Below, in pieces: positions 22,967 through 33,295 of a DNA stretch of 64,000 nucleotides; position 1 is the stretch's first letter, and each line of letters begins with the position of its first letter. The translations under genes were made by a program, and so were the position numbers. Under the pieces are notes generated by a model, which searched no databases, was not told the origin of the DNA, and worked only from the letters and a program-made list of their open reading frames with translations. The stretch is from Actinernus sp. WN-2022 (taxonomy: Eukaryota > Cnidaria > Anthozoa > Actiniaria > Actinernidae): assembly GCA_030867875.1 (NCBI GenBank), contig JAOWCC010001634.1:4821877-4885876 (forward strand). Direction: 5' to 3'.

Positions 22967-23035
22967 GTAAGTACCGCGCAATAAATAAATAACTGAAAAT
23001 ACGGTATATGTATTAACGAATCCGTATTAACGTTT

Positions 23036-23249
23036 ACTAAATAAGTCGGGGTGTTCTATTGGCGGCAAACACTCTGGGTCGAACTGCTCACTTGGTATGC
23101 TAGCAGGATCAACGTTGATTGCGGAAATCTTTTGTAAAATAACGTAGCTTTACGTGGGTTTCAAGCGACGTAGCGTATTTTGACAACACAGGGATGTCCT
23201 TGGTTAAACGCTGTATCTCCTTATGTTCTTTCTCCCGGGATTCATCCAT
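23036..23249 (-). pseudogene. N-terminal exon of the YqaJ gene
   Basis: The minus-strand ATG at 23,249 opens a frame starting MDESREKEHKEIQRL. One extra T in a T-run near 23,140 shifts the frame. Allowing for it, the sequence continues with an INVDPASIPSEQFDPECLPP block, which I recall from the N-termini of YqaJ-type transposon proteins. The usual following SWIM-like zinc-binding segment is missing, because the sequence passes into MULE 2 at about 23,035. Confidence 0.55.
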
Positions 23250-23299
23250 AAAAAAGTCACAAAACGACAGAGAGAACAAGAGAACGCTGTAGAAATGGC

Positions 23300-23388
23300 T
23301 TACTTTTATTATATTTCACACTCGGAGGGGCACAGTCATGGCGGCCGCCCATATTAGGATAAGCCTGTGACGTCACATGAAAGCCAAG
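23300..23388. repeat. Right TIR of ISL2EU-like element
   Basis: It reads inward as CTTGGCTTTCATGTGACGTC, then GCGGCCGCCATGA and TGTGCCCCTCCGAGTGTGAA, and corresponds to 13,500-13,575. It lies just upstream of the YqaJ start codon, as expected for the 5' end of the minus-strand gene. Confidence 0.65.
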
Positions 23389-23472
23389 ATAAAACATGCC
23401 TATATTAGGAAATGTGGCGGATCTAGTGGGTGAGAAGGAGAGGGGGTTCGGGAGGCTCGGTCGAAGCTTTGC

Positions 23473-23638
23473 TCTTGTATAAATAGAAGACTGCATATAC
23501 TGCTTGAGCACTCAGTTTGCAGCTACACGAAGCGGATGTGCTATCAGTGCAAGAAAACTATTTGAACATATTGAAGAATTGAGTGTATACCCCGAAGTAA
23601 CAATCAGGAAAACCTAGAGAACGGAGGAATCGAGAGGT
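23473..23638 (+). promoter_or_regulatory. Candidate pol II promoter and non-coding first exon
   Basis: TTGTATAAATAGA (about 23,474-23,486) is a strong TATA box. An initiator-like CACTCAGTTT lies about 30 bp downstream. The following 125 bp contain no long ORF and end at GAGAG/GTAAGTTG, a good splice donor at about 23,639. It sits just outside the ISL2EU TIR. No downstream coding exon was identified in this window. Confidence 0.4.
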
Positions 23639-23639
23639 A

Positions 23640-24139
23640 AGTTGTCATCAAACCTTTTATAAGCCATCCAGCAGAGCCGGGACATTGCTTTGTGTATTCG
23701 TTATATATGAAGAGTTTAAATAGTTCTAACTTTCAACTTAATATTATCACTGAGTCACAAATATATCGGTAAATACCTCGAAATAAACCCACGGGATGAC
23801 CGATTAGCCTGAATTTCAGACGGCTGATTCAGGCTAATGACCGATCTCTTGCGCCACTCAAAACGTTTTCTGGGTACACCAGCTAGTAAAGGTTAGTGAA
23901 TAAATTTGCGAATGAGTTTTTATTACGTAAAAGGTCTTTCCTTTTTATTTAGTTAAGCTGAACCCGTCTAACCTGAAAGCCGTAGTCGAAATATCATCAG
24001 TTATCACGTCGTCAGAATGATTCAGTCTATTCACTGAATGCCCCATCCTTCCCCCCAAACAAACAACGAAAGCCCATAAATGAGTAGAACTCTATAATTT
24101 CTAAGGATCGATTGGTATCATGCTTTATACAGACACTAT
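23640..24139. other. Nothing recognised
   Basis: Possible intron of the transcript proposed at 23.5 kb. A short inverted pair, TAGCCTGAATTTCAGACGGC and CTGATTCAGGCTA, lies near 23,807-23,839. No gene. Confidence 0.35.
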
Positions 24140-24620
24140 TCTTATAATAATAATAATAATAATGTCAAATTTTATAGCGCCATTTCCATTTAGCCCAATG
24201 GCGCTTTACAATTATGTGAATTGAAGAGTAAAATAGTTTTAAAATAGAATAAGAATTGGAAATATGGGAAGTACTGTATACAATAATAAATAGCTCTCGG
24301 TCAAATACTTAATTGAATTTCTGAATAAAAATAAATGTCTTAATGCTGCTCTTAAAACGTCCCAGAGAGGAGCTCTGTAGACACTATCTAATCAAGTTGG
24401 GAAGTGAGTCCATAGTTTTGGGGCCGCAGCGGAAAATGCAATAGATTATTTGGGGATGATCTAAGTCTCCTTTTAGGAACATATTTTTGAAACATATATA
24501 TCACTGATGTAATTAGGTGCTAAGTCACTGAGAGCTTTAAATGTTAACAATAGAATTTTATACGAAATACGCTCTCTGATTGTCTTACTGTTTGTTGTGA
24601 GGCTAGTTAGTTGTCAGTTA
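24140..24620 (-). pseudogene. CR1/L2-like LINE 3' fragment
   Basis: Minus-strand translation with stops gives RISYKILLLTFKALSDLAPN, then SAAAPKLWTHFPT, then LFLFRNSI. These are the last RT-extension blocks. The 3' end reaches an AAT microsatellite at 24,146-24,164 through a block resembling the LINE tail at 1,505-1,545 (AGCGC and GCGCTTTACA). Heavily truncated at 5'. Confidence 0.75.
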
Positions 24621-24884
24621 TAGTACATGAAATTGCATCGCCTCATTTCTTGATATTTCAGTTTCTTATTGCACATTTTGCTTTCTTTTAGTGTTTGACT
24701 CAGAAGTGCTGACCAGAAATACGTATTAAGAGGTAAGCATTCTTAGCCAATCATATTACCTTTTATTGGTCGTCACATTATAGTTCCACGAAAGATAAGT
24801 GTCACATAACTCCTCAAGAAGGAAGCAGTGAAAACATATTGGGTTACCTGTGTGTGCACGCACTGGAATTGAAGAGAATTGGAG

Positions 24885-25030
24885 TTGACCTGGCTAATCA
24901 TTTTTAGCGCTTCTCGTTCAGTTTAGGTACTATCTGACCTGGCTTATCAGTTTTATCGCCTCTCGTTCAGTTTGGGTAGTACCGTCTGACCTGGCTAATC
25001 AATTTTAGCGCTTCTCGTTCAGTTTAGATC
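24885..25030. repeat. Triplicated about 55-bp unit
   Basis: TGACCTGGCTAATCA-TTTTAGC followed by GCTTCTCGTTCAGTTTAG occurs three times in a row with small changes. Confidence 0.8.
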
Positions 25031-25096
25031 AAGCATTGAAATTGAGCCTTTGTAATTGTAATTTGCGCTGGAGTATCAAGAAAAGTCTGCCTGTTT

Positions 25097-25312
25097 CATG
25101 AAAAAAACGCGAACTGAAAGACTAAAAGAACATCGGTTGTGATTGAAGACAACAGCTAGATTGATTATTCAATTTTGTTTGTTGACTTGCAGTGCACATA
25201 GAAACACGAGAAAGATCTCATTTTAAAGCTAAAAGTTTACAAAATCTGCTGGAATATTTGTTTTTTTATGCGATCGCATTTTACAATGTTTTTCAGTTCG
25301 CGTTTTTTTCAT
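25097..25312. mobile_element. Short element with 22-bp inverted ends
   Basis: ATGAAAAAAACGCGAACTGA at about 25,098 pairs with TCAGTTCGCGTTTTTTTCAT at about 25,293-25,312. A candidate MITE of about 215 bp without coding content. Confidence 0.5.
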
Positions 25313-25585
25313 AATTTTGGATGAGGTTCAAACATGGCGCGAAATACAGTACATACAATCGTGTGAGTAACTCTTTTGCGTCTTTTCATAATTTTCTTCA
25401 ATACGATTCTACGTGATGATCAATATATACATACTTCTTTCTGTTACTACTTTTATAAATTTATAAATTCAAAATTCATTACTTTTCAACACTAAACTTT
25501 CAGTTTCTTACTCTCTCAAAATCATTAACAATTCGAAAAAACCACAACAACTTTTTGTTGTCAATGATCAGTTGTAGTGTCTTGT

Positions 25586-25775
25586 TAGTCCAGTAATATT
25601 GCAGTTTGACCCGGAACAAATTCCCACAGTAGCTTTCTCTTCAAAAACCTTTTAGATTTAATGTCCTAATGAACATACTAAAAGTCCCAAAAAATCCGAG
25701 CACGGGAACATCCCGAAATTTAGGAGAACGTAGAGGAGCCTCTTTGCTGCAACATGAAAACGAGGCTAAAACCGG
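25586..25775. repeat. Left TIR of Academ-like element
   Basis: TAGTCCAGTAATATTGCAG, then CCCGGAACAAATTCCCACAG, ATACTAAAAGTCCCAAAAAA and GAAAACGAGGCT. It is the inverse of 32,020-32,226, with short indels. Confidence 0.8.
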
Positions 25776-28700
25776 AAGTGCCGTTTTTCTCGCTTTATTT
25801 CAGCGAAAATTAGTTTTATTTTAATGATACAATAAAATCATGATACAATACACGTTATTTACTCGTTTTAGTGCTATAATGTTCACATTAACGGCAGCAA
25901 ATATGCGATTTTAATCGTTTCTAACGTGAGCTCCAAAACACGTGAGTAAACGGACGAATTGCAAAATATTTCATAAGACCAGTCGTGTTTATCCACAAAC
26001 ATTGCTTTGTTTTTTTGCTGTTCTTTCTGCCATTGTGTAAAAAAGTACAACGCAGGACCCGCTGTCACCTGCTTTACCCATTTTCTTCGTCACTACTGTC
26101 CTCGAGCTGTGCGCTGATGTTGGTACACGCGGTACCACGGTACTGGCCACAAGCCGGCGAGCAGTCCAACCCATGCTTCCGGCAGCTGCACCGCATGGTC
26201 GAGCAGTCACTCCCACAATTGCAGCGAATCATCTTGAGCAAATTCTGAGGTGCCGGTGGTCGATTAGTAGTCAAGGGGAGCACTTGGCCGCCGTTGAGCT
26301 TCCAGCCCCAATCTTCGATCAGCATTCCATTATCTTTACACTTCCACTGCTTCACCTAATATTAGAAAAATAATAACAATAATATAATAAATAAAAAGAA
26401 AGTTACACAACAATAATCAAATGCGTATAACTGCTCTCACCTGCAAAAAGACTCTCAAACTATGGTATTTAGCCGCTGCAGATGTCGGGGGTAGGTCCTG
26501 GGGCTGTATTTGATGGCCTCTGGTGGCCACTTTTTCGTAGTAGCGTCGGTAGCGGAGACTGTCTAGGCTCTCTCCTTCTTTCCCTCCATAGAGTGCCACC
26601 AGCGCCTTCTCTCCCGCCATTGCCACGTCAACCGGTGATGACACGTCCTTGTCAAACACTTTTGCCTGGCTTTGAAAGTGAACAGATTCGTACTTCTTAA
26701 ACGACGCGGCTTTTCCGATGCCGAAAGGTCGAGATATTGTATCGCAGCCCAAAATTGCATGAAGGAAGAGTATGTTTTGACATAACGCCTGTCCAAGCTC
26801 CTGCTTAACCTTCTTCATATTCCATACTCGACTTTCTCTGGAGTTGTGATTTTCGGCTCAGGCCGGAAGTACAAGTCGTGTCCGTCTGCCAGCGTGTAGT
26901 AGCATAGAAGGACGAGTAGGTCTGTGTCGTCCCCGACAAGTGCGGTTGGGTGGCTGGCGGCAGAGTCAACAGCTGTTCTAACGATAAGGACGTCTGCATC
27001 ACCCTCCGCTTGTAAGGTGCTACACCCACCCTCAGAAAGGTAGCGTCGCAGCATGGCGATGAAGCGCTTCTTGTTATCAGCGTTAGAAAGGAAGGCATCT
27101 CTTTTCATCGTGACTTTCATGCCATCTGTGAAGGTGACGGTCGTACTCGCCTTTCCCGCTGAGCGCATAAGATGTGTCATACTTTTGGTGGAGGGCTTGT
27201 TGTTGTAGCCATCAAACACCACAATCGTTTGGTTGCCATACTTTCTCTGAACGTACTGACAGTAAAGCCGGCAGAGTTCTTGGTAGGTGCATTTCCGTGG
27301 CCACGTGATTCGGTGAAGAAGCGCGCCTCCATCAAGAACATACCGGACGTCGCGGTCTGGGCCAGTCTTGGCGTCAGATGAAAGCTTAGCCCACAGAGTA
27401 TCAGCAAGCGTAGCTTTTTGGGGCTTGCGAAGAGTTACCGGGGTTTCGAAAAGCGCAGCCGGAATGCTGCACAGTTCGTATTTAAAGACCTCTTCTAGGT
27501 CGTTAATGTTCATGCAAGCAAACACAAGGCGTTGGAATAAGAGTTGCAGATCTACGTGGACTCTTTCATCATCAATTCTTATCGAAGATTTGGTGGCAAG
27601 TGTAACACTTTGTTCTTTTCTCTTGAATGAATAAGTGATAACAGACTTTCCTACCAGCGAGGACAATATCTTATCTCCTTTGACGCGAGCCTCGTCAACG
27701 TCGACCAGTTCTTCGGCGTTCACTCCATTCATAATGTTCTTCAGACCTGGTTCCTGTGCAAACGGGTTTTTGCCATCGGCTAGTGTCTTCAGAATTTCCA
27801 TTGTATCATCCATATCACGCTTCTGTCTTGAGTTCGTCATGTCCTTGTTTTGCTCGCTTGACTCGTACTTGATACCCGTCAACTCTTGCATTACGAAGTT
27901 TGTCTCTGCGCATGCAGGCATCGATAACAACCACGTTAGTCTTTGACGTTCGGTCATGCCGCTTCCCCGCGTCAATCCACCAGTCGTCTTCAGACTTCTC
28001 ATAAGGACTTGCTCAATAACAAGGTCGGTGGAAAGCCCTGCCCACAGTCGATCACTTCTCCTTACCACATGGTAACCCGATGCCAGCTGATTGTAAACTG
28101 CAGGACAGTCTTCTTTCAATTTCTCCATGGACTGTAGGTACAAATGCGCGCACTTGGTGTAAAGGTTGTGTCCAGATGCCGCAAAGTACGGCAGCATTTG
28201 TGAGACTGCTTGCAGGTGCATCTGCCAGTTTGCAGTACGCTCTGCTTTGATAAACTTGGGTAGTATATCTATCATGTCCATATACTGTAGCCATAGTGCC
28301 GCTGTGCAACTAGACGCTTTCGCGATATCTCGTTGTCGGCGTACGCAATCTTTAATGGTATTCAGGGCCTCTGAATTACTAACGTCTTCTGCTGCCTTCG
28401 TTTTCTCTAAAAGGTCTGTCAGTAAACGCTTGGCCTCAGAGACTGTCCCACTAGTGTTTTCAGTATCCGTTTGTTGGCTCGTACTCTCGTTCACTGTGAT
28501 ATCTGATGCTGCGGTCGGCTCTAGACATTCATCGCCTGTTATACAAAAACATTCAACTGATTTAGTATTTTAATTCGTGAAATCTTCATAAAAATAATAC
28601 AACTAATAACAAGACAAAGGCTTACCTCTAGCATCTATCTGAGGTATTGCAGTGCCCAGTGCGGCCGAGTACAGCAGCGCGTTCAGAGCAGCATCAACGA

Positions 28701-30739
28701 TTAAATTACCGCGAACAGCACGTGACACCGCCTTTCCACTCAACATATGCTCCACAGCATTAGGCGCGTAGATAATCTCTAACAACTCCTTCAAGCCCGA
28801 CTCCGCCATAAGATGGCCAATGCTCCCCAGAAAGCTCATCTCTGTGTGGAATCATCCAAGACGCACAATGATCTTTCGTAACGCACTGCTAGCTACCTCT
28901 GTGTTGATCAGACAATAGGCCTTCCACCAGAGGGGTTGGTCGAACGTAATTATAGGGTTGGCGATGTGGTGTTCTTGTGCGTGCTTCAGAACGAATTTCA
29001 AGGTAGAATTGACGCAAGTAGTATCACTGGGATTCATGTCAATCATTGGTAGAAATGTTATTGAAGATTGGCCCCTGTGGTCTCCCGTGTGAACACTTTG
29101 CATAAGCCCCGCCCATCCTGGTCGACTCGCTCCAAATAGTAGAGAGGTTTTCCATAATATGTCGAGATTCCCTGTTGGGTCATCGATTCTTGAAAGAGGA
29201 ATGCTGTTATACTGTATGTCAATACTTCCCAGTCTTGGTTGCGACGGCGGATGGATTTCGATATTTCCAGCTGTTACAATATCCTGTCCACTAACCTTTT
29301 GTCTCGGCACTCTGTTCACATGTTTGGTGCCCGGCGTAACCGTAGCAATTATGCCCATGCCATGAAAAGTCCCAGTCCCATCTAGTTTGCAGAGATTGTG
29401 ATCAACATTATCGGCCACGTACTGAATGAACTCTCCTCCGTATTCTGGTATATCGGTGCCTTGGGATACTGCCGCGTTTTGATTATGGGTTAGAACTTCT
29501 TGGTACGAGGAGCAGAAGCCAAGCTGATGCAGTGTGTCAATCAGGAAACGCGAGGAAAAACAGTGATGAAGCTGAACAGCTAAACCCACTTGCATCGGCG
29601 CAAGGATAGCACGCGGTCGCGCGGATTGAACTATAGCCTGGCCTATAGACGCCACTTTAATGTCGTTGCCCTCACCAATAATACCTCGAATAAACGATTT
29701 CAGTATAGAAGGCAGGAAATCAAGATGGTTCTGCACGTCTGTCTCGATACAGGGGTAGCTCTCGCGGCATGATGAAACAAGTTTTATGTCGCTCGAAATC
29801 AGCCTAGCTGCAGTCTCGATAATATTAAGCTTCTCTTGCTCCGGATCATTAGGATTTACCTTCTGCTTCAAGTGAAAGTCATGAAGAATGGATGCTGCGG
29901 TCTTTCTCAGCGTTACTATATTGGCCCTTCCGTGCATGTTAGTGATAATAATGTTCTCGCCAAAATACTCTTCAGTCTTGACCTTCATATACCGGTTGGT
30001 ATACGCAGCATCGCCCGACTCGCCCAAATACTCCCGCATTTTTTCAACTAAGTCCGATACTGTTAATTGATCGTCTTCGTTATCTTGTAGGTAGCACATA
30101 ACTCTGCGAAATGCTGCGTCTGCGTTCTCGTCTTGAGGGCGTCCGATTTTACGTTTCTTGCTGGATGGCTGAGTTGATAAAAATTGATTGGGTATTTGCA
30201 TCATTGTTCTGAAGTTGGTGCTGCATGCACGATGGTAGATTGCATCAGCCGCTGGCAGATCATGGACGTGCAATACCCTAGCGCGCACCACCTCGGCCCA
30301 GTCATCGGCCCTCGCATCACACGCTCTTAGCACGGCTTGCTGTACATCTAACAATGTCACCTTGTACACCGCTCTAGATCTTCTCTTTTCTTCCTCCTCA
30401 ACGATTAACTTCCCGCAGTAAAAGCAGGCGGTCTTGAAATCGAACTCTTGCGAACGGCGCAACCGTTGGGTGTGGCCAACCTCTTCGTGTGACCTCTTCC
30501 TGTTAGCTTTTTTTATATTACTCGGACGACAAAAATCTCGTCGGCATTGCTTATGGACCGTATCACCCGCTGTAACAACAATCACATCTCCTCGTTCCAC
30601 GCTCGCCTGGTTTATGCTATTGCTGCCTTTATTAGTGAGTGTTATCCCGTCATCTGCTTCAACTTGTTCTGTGCAAATTGCGCAACAATTTGAATCCATA
30701 CCATGGATCTATAAAATATACATAAATAATTCAAATGAA

Positions 30740-31115
30740 CATTTGTGCGTCTCCCTCATATAAGGTATACGGGTATGTGCCGCCCGATAGGGTATGTTTT
30801 TTTTGCGCTCTGAAGTGTGGGATAGGGTATCATTTTTGTCAAAAAGTCTGTGATAGGGTATCTAATTATGTCTGGGATAGGGTACGTTTTAGGAGGTACA
30901 GCGACGATATATACAGACTTCGACTTTTCCAAAGTGCGCAAATCTTGTCAAATTGAGTAAACAATTCAACTCCTACAACAGCACTGTTCAAGTTTGCTAA
31001 CGGAGGAAAGCTTTGAGAGCTACCGGTCTGGGATAGGGTATGGATTTTCCGCTCTAGGTCTTTTATAGGGTGTCAATTTTGTACATTTTTAGGTCTGGGA
31101 TAGGGTCAGGGTTTT
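30740..31115. repeat. Dispersed repeat with GATAGGGTA motif
   Basis: GATAGGGTAT-type motifs recur at least six times at irregular spacing, with GTGCCGCCC near 30,777 and the near-inverse GGCGGCACAC at 31,122. It lies in the proposed first intron of the Academ gene. The same family is seen at about 58,615-58,640 and a looser relative at 60,840-61,090. Confidence 0.7.
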
Positions 31116-31146
31116 AAGGTCAGGGCGGCACACCCCTACTCCTGGA

Positions 31147-31164
31147 GTACCCCCCCCCCCCCCC
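31147..31164. repeat. C-homopolymer
   Basis: Run of about 15 C after GGAGTA. Similar runs occur at 3,127-3,142, 32,935-32,947 and 40,559-40,595. Confidence 0.8.
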
Positions 31165-31543
31165 TCGCGCCCGTGGTGCGTCCCCTCGCGGCTAAAGAAA
31201 AGAACCAGGTTTCATGATAGCAATAAAAAATTCATTCGACTCAGACACGATGTATTTCCATTGCTTTAGCCTGAATTGCCGTCAGCCGTCTTTTCGCGCT
31301 ACATTGCTGTACGAATAAGAATGAAAGTCAATGCCCGATCCTCCTAACTGATTGAATGTAAACAATAAAGAACTAAAATTAAGAAGCGAAAAATGCAACC
31401 AAGATCAGATAGTGAACAGATCTGAATAATAAACGAAGTTCTCCCGGACAATCTCGCTGAAGTCTGTCGATCCCCCGTCCCCCGAGTTGCGCAGACTTGT
31501 ACCCAAATAAACATGCAACTAGAATCTAAAATATTTTACTCAC

Positions 31544-31678
31544 CTGGTTAATAAAACGATGAGTCAAGGTTTCATTTCTGTTAGCGAAGATCTGATGTAG
31601 AACATACACGACAGCTACTGTACTGCAGAGTGAAACTTGATATCCGTGTGATACATTTCGCGGTCGCCGTCCGGCCAT
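31544..31678 (-). CDS. Possible first coding exon of Academ gene
   Basis: ATG at 31,678 starts MAGRRPRNVSHGYQVSLCST and stays open for exactly 45 codons. A consensus donor CAG/GTGAGT follows at 31,543. The acceptor at 30,709 (TTTTATAG) joins in phase 0 to IHGMDSNCC. The alternative is translation from ATG 30,699 with this exon unused. Confidence 0.5.
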
Positions 31679-32019
31679 TTTACTAAACACATGACCTTGC
31701 TGTTTTCCCGCCAAATAAAATATATATTGTACACGTATTCTTGCTATCCCGTTAATGTTTTGCTGTTTTCAAAACTGATTTGAATTCTTGCAAACGAACG
31801 CGCTATTTTTTCTGTCAGTAATTATGGCTCCGTGTATTTTAAAATCGTTTTTATTTCCGATTTTGCCTGAACCGTTTTGAACAACAACAACAAAAAATTA
31901 TATATTTTACCATTTACAAATAAAAAGGACAAAGGGAATATATTATATTTTTATATTCTTGATCTTAAATATTTTTGTGGCAGTAAGAGTGGCAGTAAGA
32001 GTCAACATTTAAACATTTT

Positions 32020-32226
32020 GAGGTCAGCCTCGTTTCCATGCCGCGAAAGATGCGGTGTCCAAATGCTCCGAATAAATCCTTTTTTTCGAGATGTTCCCGT
32101 GTCGGGACTTTTTGGGACTTTTGATATCTTATTAAGTGATGATTATAGATTTAAAATCCGTTGAGATTTCTACTGTGGGAATTTGTTCCGGGTTGGCCTC
32201 ATTTTTCGCGTAAAATAACTGGACTA
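32020..32226. repeat. Right TIR of Academ-like element
   Basis: AGCCTCGTTTCCATG, then ATGTTCCCGTGTCGGGACTT, TTTGGGACTTTTGATAT, CTGTGGGAATTTGTTCCGGG and the terminal ACTGGACTA. About 13 bp longer than the left arm between the last two blocks. Confidence 0.8.
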
Positions 32227-33169
32227 TGTGTACTGATGTCTTAGCTAGGCGAAAGAGCGGAAGTGACGTCATTTCTTATGCATGCATGGCGTTCTACTCT
32301 TCCCTATCTCCGCTTGCCTCGCTCGCACGCTTGTGCCCTAACTTCGCTCAAAAATTGAAATTGTTGTTAGAAAGGAAGGACTGCTTGAGGCAAAACACGC
32401 ACTCGAGTAGTAGTGTTTTGTGCAACGGAAGTTTAATATTTGCCTTTCATAGTTTTCGCATTCAAGAATTACGCTGAATGCGAATATTCATAATAGCGAT
32501 ATTAACTGCACGTCATCCATTGTCATTAATGTCCAATCAGAGATCCATTGGTTCTTGACACAAAGCGAACTTTTGAATTCATAGTTGGCACATTAGTATA
32601 ACAATTGTAATGTTTATCAGCACAAAGTATCGCTATACCAGCGGTAACTTCTTGAATGCGAAACGGTCTATTGTATAGTTCGTTAGTTTCTTGTCTCATC
32701 TCAGGGAGTTCACTGCTACAATATTAATTCGAGAGAGAAAAGTAGGACTACTTGCAGTTTAGTGTGTCTAAGACAGTCTTCGGGTAAGAAAATAGGGGGT
32801 ACTGAAATGTTTGTTTGGCTAAATGGGGGCCCTGAATTTTAAAATCAGTTTTCAAGGATAGAGTTGCAGTCAGTTGCTAAGGGGATACCTTAAAAAAAAA
32901 GAGGGTTTGCTAATTTATCACCTATCCCCCGTCCCCCCCCCCCCCCCACCTCCGACAATTAATGAACGGTCACTAATCTAGCATCACAAAAAAACTCAAA
33001 CCCAAAAATGTTTGTTAAAGCCTTGAAAATGCGACTTTCTAATTTCCCCCTAAAAAACGTGAAAAATATTTGACAGCTGCAATACAATTAAATACAACAA
33101 TAGAACGCAACACAATACAATACAGTAGAATACAATTTGGTAGCAATTCGTGTGGGATGGCCTTCACTG
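32227..33169. other. Nothing recognised
   Basis: No supported gene. A C-rich run near 32,926-32,951. Confidence 0.4.
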
Positions 33170-33295
33170 GACATGTTATTTCATTCAACTGAATTTCTAT
33201 TAAACGGGACCTGAAACAACCATACGGGCTTATCAAAGCCATGCAGGGCCCGGCTACATCACAGATCGAATTGGAATTTAGCGTGTTCATTCTCC
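33170..33295 (-). mobile_element. SINE tail, copy 3
   Basis: On the minus strand AACACGCTAAATTCCAATTC, then GGCTTTGAT and ATGGTTGTTTCAGGTCCCGT match the distal half of the SINE at 6,222-6,300. The head is absent (5' truncated). Confidence 0.75.

Larger units (their letters stand above)
20977..23030 (+). mobile_element. MULE 2, 5' half, in the YqaJ gene
   Basis: It begins with GGTATCCGGTCGTTTCGCC, the same terminus as MULE 1, followed by GATTCGCCGACG modules to about 21,071. Behind this come a 406-bp tandem array, a minisatellite, a TATA-type promoter and a PHD-like first exon with a splice donor. No opposite TIR is found. The sequence passes from the MULE intron into the YqaJ N-terminal exon near 23,030, so one deletion probably removed both the MULE 3' part and part of the host gene. 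Confidence 0.75.
13498..23388. mobile_element. ISL2EU-like DNA transposon, about 9.9 kb, nested
   Basis: Two matching termini enclose two convergent genes, a THAP-DDE transposase (+) and a YqaJ/PHD/Ulp1 protein (-). The left end reads TTCTTGGCTTTCACC with a CACGTGAC block. The right end read inward is ATCTTGGCTTTCA with a TGTGACGTCA block. Deeper in, both arms share a CCGCCAT motif, then TGTGCCCCTC-GA-TGT. From recollection, autonomous ISL2EU elements encode a transposase plus a YqaJ-type protein, which fits. Two MULE-family insertions (14,168-16,469 and 20,977 to about 23,030) inflate its length. Target duplications are not clear. Confidence 0.75.
26074..31678 (-). pseudogene. Academ-like transposase with XPG/FEN1 and CXC domains
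   Basis: Proposed exons: 31,678-31,544 (45 codons from ATG, CAG/GTGAGT donor); 30,708-28,626; 28,535-26,441; 26,355-26,074. All junctions keep frame. The second exon has two Cys/His clusters (CCAICTE to VHKQCRRDFC; ACFYCG to YHRACS) and acidic VADNVDHN and ITFDQPL. The third has GMTE, then a nuclease with VLDGG, VVFDGY, EGDAD, GDDTD and LGCDT acidic boxes in FEN1/XPG order. The last has a tesmin/TSO1-like CXC cluster (CNCGSDCSTMRCSCRKHG). Breaks: an in-frame TGA at 28,852-28,854 and a frameshift near 26,820. Otherwise open, so recently inactivated or affected by sequence errors. Confidence 0.8.
25586..32226 (-). mobile_element. Academ-like DNA transposon, complete, 6.6 kb
   Basis: Diverged inverted repeats of about 170-190 bp bound a single minus-strand gene. 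Both ends read TAGTCCAGT inward. The arms share CCCGGAACAAATTCCCACAG, an AAAAGTCCCAAAAA block, CACGGGAACAT and AACGAGGCT. Flanks TGT (25,583-25,585) and TGT (32,227-32,229) would be a 3-bp target duplication; TA is a possible alternative. The gene product has Cys-rich motifs, a probable DDE core and an XPG/FEN1-type nuclease. That combination matches what I recall of the Academ superfamily (XPG-bearing lineage, 3-4 bp duplications). A helicase domain is not seen. Confidence 0.8.

Noticed and set aside
27368..28573. Several plus-strand ORFs of 60-135 codons
   Set aside because: Shadows of the Academ transposase exon on the minus strand.
30699..31678. Academ ORF starting simply at ATG 30,699
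   Set aside because: Not excluded, but the in-phase upstream exon with consensus splice sites makes a longer N-terminus at least as likely.
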